Assembly (NCBI RefSeq): GCF_001613935.1
Contig: NZ_LQCI01000010.1
Location: forward strand, 62,001 to 126,000
From: Amycolatopsis regifaucium
GTDB lineage: Bacteria > Actinomycetota > Actinomycetes > Mycobacteriales > Pseudonocardiaceae
DNA: 64,000 bases
Direction: 5' to 3'
Each line of letters begins with the position of its first letter. The first letter of the stretch is position 1. The notes under the pieces were generated by a model. It searched no databases, was not told the origin of the DNA, and worked only from the letters and a program-made list of their open reading frames with translations. Made by a program: the position numbers and the translations under genes. Shown here piece by piece: positions 54,097-63,179 of the stretch.

Positions 54097-54276
54097 TCAG
54101 CGATCGCACCATCCGGTGGTCTTCGTCACCTGAACCGATGCCGTCGCGGTCAGGCCGGGGGCGATGCGCTGTTTCTGCGCGGGAATCAGCAGCTCCGCGA
54201 AGGTGGGGAAGGGGACACTTTCGATGTCCTCGCGCCAGGCGTCGAGAAGGCAGGTCAGGTCGTCGGCGTCCCGCAT
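54097..54276 (-). CDS. Small hypothetical protein
   Basis: 59 residues from ATG 54276 with GGAGGA three bases upstream, a strong ribosome site. Sequence [20 protein letters not shown] then [19 protein letters not shown], a helical start and a short basic tail ending WCDR; two cysteines. No family recognised. It faces hisH, with about 120 bases between the divergent starts. Confidence 0.5.
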   Translation of the reverse strand: MRDADDLTCLLDAWREDIESVPFPTFAELLIPAQKQRIAPGLTATASVQVTKTTGWCDR

Positions 54277-54383
54277 CGTTCCTCCAGAAGTGCAGGCGGT
54301 CCTGCGCCGGCCTCTCACTCGGGGTGGTTACTACCCGAACGAGTGGCGGTTGAAACAAGGGATCCGGAGAAAACCCGGTCCGC

Positions 54384-54389
54384 TAACCT
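54384..54389 (+). promoter_or_regulatory. -10 box of hisH (leaderless)
   Basis: TAACCT ends seven bases before the hisH GTG at 54397, placing the transcript start at the start codon. Confidence 0.45.
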
Positions 54390-54396
54390 GGGGCAC

Positions 54397-55035
54397 GTGG
54401 CTAATCCTCGTGTGGTGATCCTGGACTACGGGTCCGGCAATCTCCGGTCCGCCGAACGCGCCGTCGAGCGCGCCGGCGCCGATGTCGAGGTCACGGCCGA
54501 CCCCCATGCCGCGCTCGAAGCCGATGGCCTGGTCGTTCCCGGGGTCGGTGCCTTCTCGGCCTGCATGGAGGGCCTGCTCTCGGTCTCGGGGGAGAAGATC
54601 ATCGGCAAGCGCCTCGCCGGCGGCCGTCCGGTGCTGGGCATCTGCGTCGGCATGCAGATCCTGTTCGAACGCGGGGTCGAGCACGGCGAGGAGGCCGCGG
54701 GCGCCGGTGAGTGGCCCGGCACGGTCGACAGGCTGGAGGCCGACGTCCTGCCCCACATGGGCTGGAACACCGTCCGCGCGCCGGAGGACTCGCAGCTGTT
54801 CGCGGGTCTCGACGCGGACACCCGGTTCTATTTCGTGCACTCCTACGCCGCGCGGACCTGGGAACTCGACTCCGGGCTCGCCGGCAGGCAACCCAAGGTG
54901 ACCTGGGCGAACCACGGCCAGGACTTCGTCGCCGCCGTCGAGAACGGGCCGCTGTGGGCGACGCAGTTCCACCCGGAGAAGTCCGGCGACGCCGGGGCGC
55001 ACCTGCTGCGCAACTGGCTCGGCACCCTCGCTTAG
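54397..55035 (+). CDS. hisH: Imidazole glycerol phosphate synthase glutaminase subunit HisH
   Basis: 212 residues from GTG 54397. Class I glutamine amidotransferase with C83 ([14 protein letters not shown]), H192 and E194 ([10 protein letters not shown]) as catalytic triad; N-terminal [17 protein letters not shown]. Supplies ammonia to HisF, which is encoded at 63.2 kb rather than next to it. Followed by priA after 9 bases. Confidence 0.96.
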   Translation: MANPRVVILDYGSGNLRSAERAVERAGADVEVTADPHAALEADGLVVPGVGAFSACMEGLLSVSGEKIIGKRLAGGRPVLGICVGMQILFERGVEHGEEAAGAGEWPGTVDRLEADVLPHMGWNTVRAPEDSQLFAGLDADTRFYFVHSYAARTWELDSGLAGRQPKVTWANHGQDFVAAVENGPLWATQFHPEKSGDAGAHLLRNWLGTLA

Positions 55036-55044
55036 AGTGTGCGC

Positions 55045-55782
55045 GTGACTTTCACGCTCCTTCCCGCCGTTGATGTGGCCGATGGCCAGGCCGTCCGACT
55101 CGTCCAGGGCGAGGCCGGCACCGAAACCTCCTATGGCAGTCCGCTGGAGGCGGCGCTCGCCTGGCAGCGTGACGGGGCGGAGTGGATCCATCTGGTCGAC
55201 CTCGACGCCGCGTTCGGCAAGGGCTCCAACCGCGAGCTGCTCGCCGAGGTCGTGCGCAAGCTGGACGTCCAGGTGGAGTTGTCCGGCGGCATCCGCGACG
55301 ACGCCTCGCTGGACGCCGCGCTGGCCACCGGCGCCCGCCGGGTCAACCTCGGCACCGCCGCGCTGGAGGACCCGGAGTGGACCGCGAAGGTCGTCTCCAC
55401 CTTCGGCGACCGGGTCGCCATCGGACTGGACGTGCGGATCACCGAGGCCGGGCACCGGCTGTCCGCCCGCGGCTGGACCCAGGACGGCGGTGACCTCTGG
55501 GAGGTCCTCGACCGGCTCGACCGCGACGGCGCGCAGCGTTACGTCGTCACCGACGTGAGCAAGGACGGCACCCTCCAGGGTCCGAACATCGACCTGCTCC
55601 GCGAGGTCGCCGCCCGCACCGACGCGCCGGTCATCGCCTCCGGCGGCGTGTCCAGTGTGGACGATCTCCGCGCGCTGGCCACGCTGGCCCGCGACGGTGT
55701 CGAGGGCTCCATCGTCGGCAAGGCGCTCTACGCGGGGGCGTTCACCCTCCCCGAGGCGCTCGCGGCCGTCGCGGAGTTCTGA
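55045..55782 (+). CDS. priA: Phosphoribosyl isomerase PriA (HisA/TrpF type)
   Basis: 245 residues from GTG 55045 (GTG 55039 also in frame). TIM barrel with catalytic D10 ([20 protein letters not shown]) and D129 ([13 protein letters not shown]), phosphate sites [10 protein letters not shown] and VIASGGVSS. In actinobacteria this enzyme serves both histidine (ProFAR isomerase) and tryptophan (PRA isomerase) synthesis; the bifunctional type is inferred from lineage, since no trpF is in the window. Confidence 0.93.
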   Translation: MTFTLLPAVDVADGQAVRLVQGEAGTETSYGSPLEAALAWQRDGAEWIHLVDLDAAFGKGSNRELLAEVVRKLDVQVELSGGIRDDASLDAALATGARRVNLGTAALEDPEWTAKVVSTFGDRVAIGLDVRITEAGHRLSARGWTQDGGDLWEVLDRLDRDGAQRYVVTDVSKDGTLQGPNIDLLREVAARTDAPVIASGGVSSVDDLRALATLARDGVEGSIVGKALYAGAFTLPEALAAVAEF

Positions 55783-55862
55783 GCCTTACCTCCCGGGTAA
55801 TCGACGCCACGCGGCCGTTCGGTCAGAATTTCTTCCAGGACGACGAAAACCTGGGAGGACCC

Positions 55863-56210
55863 ATGACCGCCTACGGAATCGCCCACCTTCGCCCGCCCGC
55901 CGTGACGGCGGAAGAGGTCTTCGAGTACCTGGAGCGGATCCAGGACACGTTGGATCCCTTCGGCGGCAAGTTCCTCGTGCACGGGGCCGCGGTGCAGGTC
56001 CTCGAAGGCGAATGGCCCGGCGCGCTGGTGATGATCGAGTTCCCGAGTGCCGAGATCGCCCGCGAGTGGTACGACTCGCCCGCGTACCAGGAGATCCTGC
56101 ACCTGCGGGCGGACCACATCCCGGGTGACCTGATCCTGGTCGACGGCTGCGGACCGGACCACGACTCGGCCGCGATGGCGGCGGCCATGCGGGCGGCACA
56201 GGCCGCCTGA
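55863..56210 (+). CDS. DUF1330 family protein
   Basis: 115 residues from ATG 55863 with GGGAGGA upstream. DUF1330 pattern: ferredoxin-like dimeric alpha/beta fold with GGKFLVHGAAVQVLEGEWPG, ALVMIEFPSAEIAREWYDSP and AYQEILHLRADHI. Function unknown. Convergent with the F420/FMN oxidoreductase; a 27-base-arm palindrome separates them. TTACC-TCCCG-GGTAA at 55786-55800 upstream is a small inverted repeat of unknown role. Confidence 0.88.
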   Translation: MTAYGIAHLRPPAVTAEEVFEYLERIQDTLDPFGGKFLVHGAAVQVLEGEWPGALVMIEFPSAEIAREWYDSPAYQEILHLRADHIPGDLILVDGCGPDHDSAAMAAAMRAAQAA

Positions 56211-56217
56211 ACGCTCG

Positions 56218-56276
56218 AAGTACATGATGGCCCCCTTCCTTGCGCTAGACGCAAGGAAGGGGGCCATCATGTACTT
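56218..56276. terminator. Perfect 27-bp-arm palindrome between convergent genes
   Basis: Arms 56218-56244 and 56250-56276 are exact reverse complements around CTAGA. The right arm contains the TGA stop (56267-56269) and the last codons of the minus-strand oxidoreductase. The GGCCCCCTTC core resembles the arms of the palindrome at 2538-2594. Likely a bidirectional terminator. Confidence 0.8.
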
Positions 56277-56662
56277 TCGCCCGCGAGTTTGACCGCGATC
56301 CCCACCGTCCGGTCCTTCGGGCCACGCAGCTTGCTGAAGAACATCGTGACCCGCCCGGTGATCCCGTACTTCCGCGCGATCACCTTGCGCACGCGTTCGG
56401 TGCCGTCGAGGTCCAGCAGCCGCGCCTCGCCCGCGACGACGGCGCCATGGGTCTTGGCACCGCGGAAGTCGCAAGCCTGGACCTCGACGCGGCCGCTGTT
56501 GCGGATGCGCTTGACCTTCCCTGCCTTCCGTTCGGACCAGAGCACCAGTTCGCCGCCGTCGCCCGCCACCCAGATCGGCGTCGGCACCGGGGTGCCGTTC
56601 TTGCGGAAGGTGGTCAGGACGACGTACTTCTCGGCGGCGAGCCGCTCGAATTCCGATCCCAT
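56267..56662 (-). CDS. PPOX-class F420/FMN-dependent oxidoreductase
   Basis: 131 residues from ATG 56662. Split beta-barrel of the pyridoxamine-phosphate-oxidase-like family: YVVLTTFRKNGTPVPTPIWV, ELVLWSERKAGKVKRIRNSG, VEVQACDFRGAKTHGAVVAG. The basic stretch around KAGKVKRIRN is where F420 phosphate is bound in related enzymes. Substrate unknown. Its C-terminus (GEST) is encoded within the hairpin at 56218. Confidence 0.85.
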   Translation of the reverse strand: MGSEFERLAAEKYVVLTTFRKNGTPVPTPIWVAGDGGELVLWSERKAGKVKRIRNSGRVEVQACDFRGAKTHGAVVAGEARLLDLDGTERVRKVIARKYGITGRVTMFFSKLRGPKDRTVGIAVKLAGEST

Positions 56663-56671
56663 GTGGAGAGT

Positions 56672-57406
56672 TTATGGGGTCCGGCGGCGCAGCGTCGCCG
56701 CGCCGAGTACCAGTGCGGCCAGGGCGCACGCGCCGACGACGATCAGGTTCCGGATCAGCGTGGCGTCCGCGGTGCCCGAAGTGGTGACGCGGGTGAGCGC
56801 CTCGACGGCGTACGAAAGCGGCATCACGTCCGAGAGCCGGTTCAGCAACCAGCCCATCTGGCCGCGCGGCACGAACAGTCCGCACAGCAGGAGCTGCGGC
56901 AGCACGAACAGCGGCATGAACTGCACCGCCTGGAACTCCGTCCGTGCGAACGCGCTCACGAACAGGCCGAGCGCCATCCCGAGCAGGGCGTCGAAGACGG
57001 CGATGAGCAGCAGCATCCCGATCGAACCCGCGATGTCGAGACCCAGCCAGGCGAGCGAGATCCCGGCCGCGACGCCGACCTGCACGATCGCGATGGAGCC
57101 GAACGCGATCGCGTAGCCGAAGAGCAGGTCCAGCCTGCCGATCGGCAGGGCCATCAGGCGTTCCAGTGTCGCCGTGGTGCGTTCGCGCAGCGTGGTGATC
57201 GACGTGATCAGGAACATGATCAGGAACGGGAAGACCCCGAGCAGCGCCGGGGCGACGCGGCTGAACACCGCCTCGGAGTTGAAGACGAAACGCAGGAGCA
57301 CCATCAACAGCGAGGGGACGACGACCAGCATCACGACGGTGCGGGGATCGTGCCGCAGCTGCAGGAGGATGCGGCGGGCCGTCGCCAAGGTCAGCGTGGG
57401 ATTCAC
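56672..57406 (-). CDS. ABC-2 type transporter permease
   Basis: 244 residues from GTG 57406, overlapping the ATPase gene (GTGA). Six membrane segments, e.g. VVMLVVVPSLLMVLLRFVFN, LLGVFPFLIMFLITSITTL, GSIAIVQVGVAAGISLAWLG, IGMLLLIAVFDALLGMALGL, LFVLPQLLLCGLFVPRGQMG and LIVVGACALAALVLGAATL. ABC-2 exporter with the NRLSDVMPLSYAVEAL family motif. Pairs with the ATPase encoded upstream to export an unknown drug or lipid. Confidence 0.93.
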   Translation of the reverse strand: MNPTLTLATARRILLQLRHDPRTVVMLVVVPSLLMVLLRFVFNSEAVFSRVAPALLGVFPFLIMFLITSITTLRERTTATLERLMALPIGRLDLLFGYAIAFGSIAIVQVGVAAGISLAWLGLDIAGSIGMLLLIAVFDALLGMALGLFVSAFARTEFQAVQFMPLFVLPQLLLCGLFVPRGQMGWLLNRLSDVMPLSYAVEALTRVTTSGTADATLIRNLIVVGACALAALVLGAATLRRRTP

Positions 57407-58128
57407 GACGGGGTCACCTCCGTCTCGCGGACCAGCCGCAGGAACGCCTGCTCCAGATCGGTCGTGCCGGTGCGCTCGCGCAGTCCGGACGGGGTGTCGT
57501 CGGCGAGGATCCGGCCCTCGCGCATGAGCAGCAGGCGGTCGCATCGCGCGGCCTCGTCCATGACGTGGCTGGACACGAGCAGGGTCGCCCCGCCGTCGGC
57601 GAGACGGCGGAACAGCGACCAGAGTTCGTCGCGGAGCACGGGATCGAGACCCACGGTCGGTTCGTCGAGGACGAGCAGTTCGGGTTTGCCGAGCAGCGCG
57701 ACGGCGAGGTTGGCGCGGTTGTGCTGGCCGCCCGACAGCGAGCCGACCAGTTTGTCGGCATGGTCGGCGAGTCCAACCTCGCCGATCACTCTGTCCACAT
57801 CGGACACCGGCGCACAGAGGACGGAAGCGAAGTAGCGCAAGGCTTCCGCGATCGTGAGGTCGGCGTAGATGGCCGGGTTCTGGGTGGCGTAGCCGATCAG
57901 TCGTCGCAGCGGCGCGCTGCCCGCCGGATGGCCGAGCACGGTGACTTCGCCGCCCGCGACGATCTGTACGCCGACGATCGCGCGCATCAGCGTCGTCTTG
58001 CCGCAGCCGCTCGGGCCGAGCAGTCCGGTGATCCGGCCGCGCGGCGTCTCGAACCCGATGTCCCTGACGACCTCGCGCCCGCCGCGGACGATTCGCAGGC
58101 CGGTCACGGAGATCGCGGAATTAGCCAT
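57403..58128 (-). CDS. ABC transporter ATP-binding protein
   Basis: 241 residues from ATG 58128. Walker A LLGPSGCGKTTLMRA, Q-loop GYATQNPAIY, signature LSGGQHNRANLAVALL (two residues unusual after LSGGQ), Walker B LLVLDEPTVGLDP, H-loop LLVSSHVMDEA. Typical of drug-resistance ABC-2 exporters. Coupled to the permease by overlap. Confidence 0.95.
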   Translation of the reverse strand: MANSAISVTGLRIVRGGREVVRDIGFETPRGRITGLLGPSGCGKTTLMRAIVGVQIVAGGEVTVLGHPAGSAPLRRLIGYATQNPAIYADLTIAEALRYFASVLCAPVSDVDRVIGEVGLADHADKLVGSLSGGQHNRANLAVALLGKPELLVLDEPTVGLDPVLRDELWSLFRRLADGGATLLVSSHVMDEAARCDRLLLMREGRILADDTPSGLRERTGTTDLEQAFLRLVRETEVTPS

Positions 58129-58176
58129 GCGTTTAATTCTGCGCCCGTTGAGAACCCCGAGTCAAGAGGGCGCGGT

Positions 58177-58737
58177 TCAGGGCAGCCGGACGGCGATACC
58201 CGGGTAGTCGACGACCAGCAGATGCTCGTCGTAACGCAGGACGCAGGAAAAGGCGAAAACCGGCGCCGTGTAAGCGAAATCGTGGTCACCGATCCGTTCG
58301 TAGCGCTGCTCCAGCCGCTCTACGGCGAGGTCGCCCGCGCGGACGTACGCGGCAGGCGCCTCCGCGGCCGCGCCCAAGGCGAGGCCGAGCCGGTGCACCG
58401 GCAGCGTGTTCGTCATCGACGACGACTCGAGGTCCACGTCGAAACAGCCGTCCAGGCGTGGATCCGGGACGCCGTCCACGCGCCATCGCCCGCCACCGTC
58501 CGCTTCGAGCACGGTGCGCCTGCTGCCCGTGGCCGACCGGCCGGAGATCTCCGCCCGTCTCGTGTGCCAGGCGGCGTCGACGGCGATCGAGTACTCGACG
58601 AACCAGGCCTCGCCGCCCTGGACGGCCGTCGTGGCGCCGTTGATGCGCCAGCCGCCGTCGTGCTCGGTGAAGAACGCGACTTCGAGGCCGGTTCTGGAAT
58701 CCTGATGCCGCCAGCTCGCCGCCGCGGGGAGGCTCAT
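58177..58737 (-). CDS. Putative glycolipid-binding family protein
   Basis: 186 residues. WRHQDSRTGLEVAFFTEHDG, EAWFVEYSIAVDAAWHTRRA, RTVLEADGGGRWRVDG, FDVDLESSSMTNTLPVHRLG match the putative glycolipid-binding (PF06475-type) family found in many actinobacteria. No signal peptide. Its start overlaps the oxidoreductase stop by 4 bases (ATGA), so it forms an operon with it. Confidence 0.8.
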   Translation of the reverse strand: MSLPAAASWRHQDSRTGLEVAFFTEHDGGWRINGATTAVQGGEAWFVEYSIAVDAAWHTRRAEISGRSATGSRRTVLEADGGGRWRVDGVPDPRLDGCFDVDLESSSMTNTLPVHRLGLALGAAAEAPAAYVRAGDLAVERLEQRYERIGDHDFAYTAPVFAFSCVLRYDEHLLVVDYPGIAVRLP

Positions 58738-59657
58738 GGCACCAGGACGAGCTTGCCCCGGACGTGGCCCGCTTCGCTCTCGTCCTGGGCCGCGCCCGCC
58801 TCGGCGAGCGGGTAGACCCGGGCGATCGGCAGGTCGAGCTTGCCTTCGGCGGCGAGTGCGACGCCTTCGGCCAGTGCACCGGGGACCTGCTCGGCAGGGC
58901 CGCCCGAGGTGAAGCGGACGCCGTGGTCGGACGCGTCCGGCGCGGCGATGGTGACGACGCGTTTCGGACCACCGGTCAGCTCGACCAGGGTGCCCAGCGA
59001 ACCCCGGCCGGAGGTGTCGAAGGACGCGTCGATGCCCTGCGGCGCGACAGCGCGTACGCGCTCTTCGAGCCCTTCGCCGTACTGCACCGGGATGGCGCCC
59101 AATGACCGCAAGTAGTCGTGGTTCGCTTCGCTCGCGGTGCCGACGACGGTGAGCCCGCGCGCGACGGCGAGCTGGACGGCGATCGTGCCGACACCGCCCG
59201 CCGCGCCGTCGATGAGCAGCGTCTCGCCCTCGGTGAGGTCCAGCAGATTGAGCGCGCGATAGGCGGTGGTGACGACGACGGGCAGCGCGGCGGCCAGCTC
59301 CCAGGACAGCGCCTCCGGCTTGTGGGTCAGACCGGCCGGATCCGCGAGCACGAACTCCGCGTACCCGCCGATGCCCCTGCCGAGGACCTCGTCGCCGACG
59401 GCGAACCCGGGCACGTCTTCACCGACGGCGTCCACCACGCCGGCGACGTCCCCACCGGGGACCGCGGGAAAGGTGGTCGGATACACCTCGGCCATCAGCC
59501 CGGCCCGGATCTTCCAGTCGATCGGGTTCACCCCCGCGGCGCGCACGGCGATCCTGACCTGGCCGGGGCCGGGTTCGGGAAGCTCCCGCTCGACGACGCG
59601 GAGAACGCCGGAGTCGCCGTATTCGGTGAACGCGATGGAGCGGTAGGTGGCCGTCAT
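58734..59657 (-). CDS. NADP-dependent quinone oxidoreductase (zinc-free MDR family)
   Basis: 307 residues from ATG 59657. Medium-chain dehydrogenase/reductase fold: FTEYGDSGVLRVVERELPEP, VRAAGVNPIDWKIRAGLM, VPGGDVAGVVDAVGEDVPGF, and the NADP-binding LLIDGAAGGVGTIAVQLAVA. Catalytic zinc ligands are absent, so quinone reductase or related reductase activity is likely. Operonic with the glycolipid-binding-like gene. Confidence 0.92.
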   Translation of the reverse strand: MTATYRSIAFTEYGDSGVLRVVERELPEPGPGQVRIAVRAAGVNPIDWKIRAGLMAEVYPTTFPAVPGGDVAGVVDAVGEDVPGFAVGDEVLGRGIGGYAEFVLADPAGLTHKPEALSWELAAALPVVVTTAYRALNLLDLTEGETLLIDGAAGGVGTIAVQLAVARGLTVVGTASEANHDYLRSLGAIPVQYGEGLEERVRAVAPQGIDASFDTSGRGSLGTLVELTGGPKRVVTIAAPDASDHGVRFTSGGPAEQVPGALAEGVALAAEGKLDLPIARVYPLAEAGAAQDESEAGHVRGKLVLVP

Positions 59658-59685
59658 GCCGTCGACAACCTCCGCTCGCCCACGC

Positions 59686-60684
59686 CTATTCCGGTGGCTT
59701 GCCGAACCAGCTGTAGTCGCCGGGAATGATCTGCAGGTTCTCGGCGATGTCGAGCAGGGTGGCGCGGTCCCGTTTGCCCCACACGGTCAGCCATCGTCCG
59801 TCTCCGAGCTGGACGGCGACCGTTTCGTCCTGATGACCGAGTCGCCCCTCCCGAACCGGAAGGTACAGGCCGTCGACGCCCCTGACCTTGACCGTGACCG
59901 GTTCCGCCCCGTCCGCTTCCGGGCGCTCGCCACCGATCGACGCGGTGACGACCGCGGCCGCGGCCGGCTGCCCGGCGTTGGTGGCTTCGAGTTCGGTCGC
60001 ACCCCCGTTGACCCGCATGAAGGTCTTCACCCCCGAGAGCGCCAGATCGGCGGGCAGCCTGCCGAACCGCAACTCGCCCGAGACCCGGGCGCGGTCGTCC
60101 TTGACCATTTCGTCGGCGATCCGCTGACCGACCTCACGCGGCTCCTTCACCCCGTACAAAGTCAGGCTCAGCAGGTAGATGTCGTCGGGAGACCAGGTCA
60201 GCATCGTCGCGTCGCCGTACACCTCGGTGACCATCCCGACCCTGCCGTGCACGATGATCTGGTTCGGCGCGGGCGCGATCGTCCACGGTCCGCGCCGGTC
60301 GTCGAGCGGGGTGGTGGTCAGCTGGATCTGGCCCCGGTCACCGGCGCTCCAGTCCCTCGTCTGCGGGGCGGGGTAGGGCTTCGCGCAACGGATCGCTTCT
60401 TTGAAGCCGTCGGGCAGCCAGCCGGGCTTGTAGGGCAGCACCGCCCAGTCGGCGTTGCGCGGCGAGGCCGGGGGGACCGCGGTGTAGGCCCGCAGGCCGA
60501 GCGGCACGCCGAGCGCGATGATCGCGACCGCCGCCGCGACCAGCGCCAAGGCCATTCTGGAACGGCTTCGCGATCGTTGGTTCAGCGCGTCGCGGATCTC
60601 GGACCCGTCGGGTGCCCGCGTCGCCAGGCGTTCGAGGCTCTTCCGGATGAGGTCCTCGGTGTTGTCTTCACTCAGTCGGGTCAT
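59686..60684 (-). CDS. Membrane-anchored anti-sigma-like protein
   Basis: 332 residues from ATG 60684, overlapping the sigma factor stop (ATGA). A roughly 45-residue cytosolic part (MTRLSEDNTEDLIRKSLERL, then RAPDGSEIRDALNQRSRSRS), one membrane helix (MALALVAAAVAIIALGVPLG) and a large extracytoplasmic domain with WTIAPAPNQIIVHGRVGMVT and WLTVWGKRDRATLLDIAENL. The layout and overlap suggest an anti-sigma factor for the upstream sigma, though no zinc HxxxCxxC motif is present. Confidence 0.75.
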   Translation of the reverse strand: MTRLSEDNTEDLIRKSLERLATRAPDGSEIRDALNQRSRSRSRMALALVAAAVAIIALGVPLGLRAYTAVPPASPRNADWAVLPYKPGWLPDGFKEAIRCAKPYPAPQTRDWSAGDRGQIQLTTTPLDDRRGPWTIAPAPNQIIVHGRVGMVTEVYGDATMLTWSPDDIYLLSLTLYGVKEPREVGQRIADEMVKDDRARVSGELRFGRLPADLALSGVKTFMRVNGGATELEATNAGQPAAAAVVTASIGGERPEADGAEPVTVKVRGVDGLYLPVREGRLGHQDETVAVQLGDGRWLTVWGKRDRATLLDIAENLQIIPGDYSWFGKPPE

Positions 60685-61190
60685 TTGCGCGCTCCCGTGG
60701 GCTGAACAGGTGTGGCCGGGCCGGCTTCCCGCAGCGCGGCGAGCGCGCGCGAGATCTGGCTGCGCACGGTCGACGTCGCGCAGCGGAGCACCGCGCCGAT
60801 CTCCTCGTCGGAGTAGTTCTCGTAGTAGCGGAGCACGATCGCGGCGCGTTGTTTCCGGGGGAGTTTCGCGAGTCTGTCCAGCATCGCGTCGCGTTCGTCG
60901 TACTCGATGGTGTGATCGGAGACCGGCGGGCTCACCAGATCGAGTACCTCCGGCGAGGACGGCACCACCCGGCGGACCGCGAGGCGGCGTCGCCACGAGA
61001 GGTACTCGTTGGTCACCATCCGGCGGACGTACGTCGGTGGTGACTCGATCTTCGGCCAGCGTTGCTGAGCACGCAGCAGCACCTCCTGCACGATGTCCTG
61101 CGCCAGATACGGATCGTCGGTCAGGACGGTCGCGTAGCGCAGGAGCCCGTCCAGGCGATCCGCGACGAACTCGTCGAAGGTCGCAGGCAC
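60681..61190 (-). CDS. ECF sigma factor (SigE family)
   Basis: 169 residues from GTG 61190 with GAGGGGG upstream. Region 2 (FDEFVADRLDGLLRYATVLT, DDPYLAQDIVQEVLLRAQQR) and region 4 (LPRKQRAAIVLRYYENYSDE, EIGAVLRCATSTVRSQISRA) of group 4 sigma factors; SigE-like actinobacterial type. Probably kept inactive by the membrane protein encoded downstream and released by an envelope signal. Confidence 0.93.
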   Translation of the reverse strand: MPATFDEFVADRLDGLLRYATVLTDDPYLAQDIVQEVLLRAQQRWPKIESPPTYVRRMVTNEYLSWRRRLAVRRVVPSSPEVLDLVSPPVSDHTIEYDERDAMLDRLAKLPRKQRAAIVLRYYENYSDEEIGAVLRCATSTVRSQISRALAALREAGPATPVQPTGARK

Positions 61191-61281
61191 GTGTTCCCCC
61201 TCAGCCGGTGGTCTCGACCCTAGTGACGCGCGAGACCACCTGGCTGATGCATCGGGAGCGGAACTTCGTCGGTGAACATGA

Positions 61282-62529
61282 TCACCGCAGGGCGGTCTCC
61301 AGCCGGACGAAGGCGAAACCGGTCGTCGCCGGTTCCTCACCCGCCGGATCGGTGACCGCGGGCCGCCGCTCGCCGTCGTGCACCACCAGCAGGCCGTGCG
61401 GGAACAGCGGCCCCAGTGCCTTGGCGGCGATCGCGGCGCCGTCGGAGTGCTCGACCGAGTCGGTGCCGCGTCCGGCGACGATCCGGAAGTCGCGCCGCGG
61501 GGTGTTAGGGCCAGTGCGGTCGTAGACCACGAACCGTGAGTCGCCCTGGCTCGACGCGACCAGCTTGTCGGCGGACAGCGTCAGCCCTTCGGCGTCCGCG
61601 GTCAGCCATTTGCCGCCGAAGCCGGGGTCGGGGCCGTCGGCGACGCAGTCCTCGGTCGCCTCGTCGAAACGCTGCGGTGCCCCGAACGAACGCACCTTGT
61701 CGACCAGCTCGGGACGGCCGAAACCGGTGCCGCTCACGGGGATCCGCCAGATGCCGACGTCTTCCTGCGCGGTGTAGAGCACCCGGTGTTCGACGTCGAG
61801 GACCGAACCTTCCAGCTGCGGTCGCTCGTCCGGTTCGCCACACGGTGACCAGGTCTTCCCGTTCGGCAGCCGGAACGACGAGGGCAGGTCGATCGTGCCG
61901 ATCGGCACCGTGCCGACGACGCCGCCCGGTTTGTCGACAAGTCGCAAGAGCGCCACGCGGGTCCCGTGCCGCCGGGTCACCGCGACCCAGCGCGCGCCGG
62001 TGCGCGGATCGCGTCCGGCGGTGAGCCCGTACGCCGTCCGCTGTTCGTCCACTTCGGACTCCGACGCGGAGAAGACCGGTGCGGCGGAAGGATCCGTGAC
62101 GTCCCGTAGCACCCGCGAGCCGGCCGCGGCGCCGTCCGGGTCGATCCGGTGGACGCGCACGCGGTCCCGGCCGCGGTCGCTCACCACCGCGAGATCGCCG
62201 ACGACGTCGACGTTGTTGAACCGGCCGGGCGCCGCGTCTCCGGTGGGCGCCTTCGGGGCCGGGAGCAACTGGAGCCGCCTCGCCCGCAGATCGAACGCGG
62301 CCAGTCCGCCTTCCTTGAGCGTGCCGAGGACGACACTCCGCCCCGGATCCGTGGGGTGCACCCAGATCGCCGGGTCGTCGGCGTCGGCGTTCGCCGGGTC
62401 CGCGCCCGCGTCGTCGACGAACGCCCTGGTCTGCGCCACGGGCGAAGGGTCATGGCTCGCTTCGGCCGGGGAACCGGCGAGAAGGGAGGCCGCCAGCAGC
62501 GACAGGGGGAGGAGAGCAGCGATGCGCAC
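61282..62529 (-). CDS. Secreted beta-propeller phytase
   Basis: 415 residues from GTG 62529. Signal peptide (RIAALLPLSLLAASLLAGS then PAEA). Mature protein has the beta-propeller phytase (BPP, 3-phytase) blocks DADDPAIWVHPTDPGRSVVL, GRFNNVDVVGDLAVVSDRGR, YTAQEDVGIWRIPVSGTGFG, SSQGDSRFVVYDRTG. Calcium-dependent release of phosphate from phytate outside the cell is the expected role. It lies close to the sigma/anti-sigma pair. Confidence 0.88.
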   Translation of the reverse strand: MRIAALLPLSLLAASLLAGSPAEASHDPSPVAQTRAFVDDAGADPANADADDPAIWVHPTDPGRSVVLGTLKEGGLAAFDLRARRLQLLPAPKAPTGDAAPGRFNNVDVVGDLAVVSDRGRDRVRVHRIDPDGAAAGSRVLRDVTDPSAAPVFSASESEVDEQRTAYGLTAGRDPRTGARWVAVTRRHGTRVALLRLVDKPGGVVGTVPIGTIDLPSSFRLPNGKTWSPCGEPDERPQLEGSVLDVEHRVLYTAQEDVGIWRIPVSGTGFGRPELVDKVRSFGAPQRFDEATEDCVADGPDPGFGGKWLTADAEGLTLSADKLVASSQGDSRFVVYDRTGPNTPRRDFRIVAGRGTDSVEHSDGAAIAAKALGPLFPHGLLVVHDGERRPAVTDPAGEEPATTGFAFVRLETALR

Positions 62530-62538
62530 GCGGGGAAG

Positions 62539-63141
62539 TTAGCCGCGCCGGGTGTCCGGCCGGTGAACGCCGTCGGTCAGGTAGTACCGCGCGACGGGCG
62601 CGAGCATCGCCACGACCTCGTCCTCCGACGCGGTGACCAGCGGCGGGAGGCCGATGACGTAGCGCAGCAACGCGAAGCCGATCATCTGCGCGGCGACCCC
62701 GGCCACCCGGACCTTCGGTATCCCGCGGGCCTCGGCGAGCCGCGCCAGCACCGCCCGTTCCAGGAACTGCCGCATCATGGTCGCGACCTGGTCGTTGGTG
62801 GTCGCGGACCGGATCATCGCCAGGAACGGCGCGCGCCCGTCCGGGGCCTCCCAAAGGCTGAGGAAGGCGCGCACCAGACGTTCGCCGATCTCGTCCTCGG
62901 GGCCGTCGAGAATGTGGGGGACCAGTTCGCCGGGATCGACCGGCAGGTTCATCGACGCCGCGAAGAGCTGTTGCTTGGTGCCGAAGAAGTGGTGCAGCAG
63001 GGCGGCGTTGACCCCCGCGTCGGCCGCGATGGCGCGTACGGTCGCCCCGTCGTATCCCTGCTCGGCGAACCGGCGCCGCGCCGCGTCGAGGATCTTCTCC
63101 CGCGTCTCGGTCTGCCCCGGCCGCCGCCCCGCCTGTGCCAT
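62539..63141 (-). CDS. TetR family transcriptional regulator
   Basis: 200 residues from ATG 63141. DNA-binding domain [40 protein letters not shown], then GTKQQLF; C-terminal domain ([20 protein letters not shown]) of the common TetR type with a conserved helical dimer part. Divergent from hisF with 38 bases between starts and upstream of the phytase gene by 9 bases, so it may share a transcript with phytase. Target unknown. Confidence 0.9.
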   Translation of the reverse strand: MAQAGRRPGQTETREKILDAARRRFAEQGYDGATVRAIAADAGVNAALLHHFFGTKQQLFAASMNLPVDPGELVPHILDGPEDEIGERLVRAFLSLWEAPDGRAPFLAMIRSATTNDQVATMMRQFLERAVLARLAEARGIPKVRVAGVAAQMIGFALLRYVIGLPPLVTASEDEVVAMLAPVARYYLTDGVHRPDTRRG

Positions 63142-63166
63142 TCCGCGAGCTTAGAACGCCCTTGAC

Positions 63167-63172
63167 TACGCT
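63167..63172 (+). promoter_or_regulatory. -10 box of hisF (leaderless)
   Basis: TACGCT ends seven bases before ATG 63180, giving hisF its own leaderless start although other his genes are far upstream. Confidence 0.45.
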
Positions 63173-63179
63173 TGTCCCC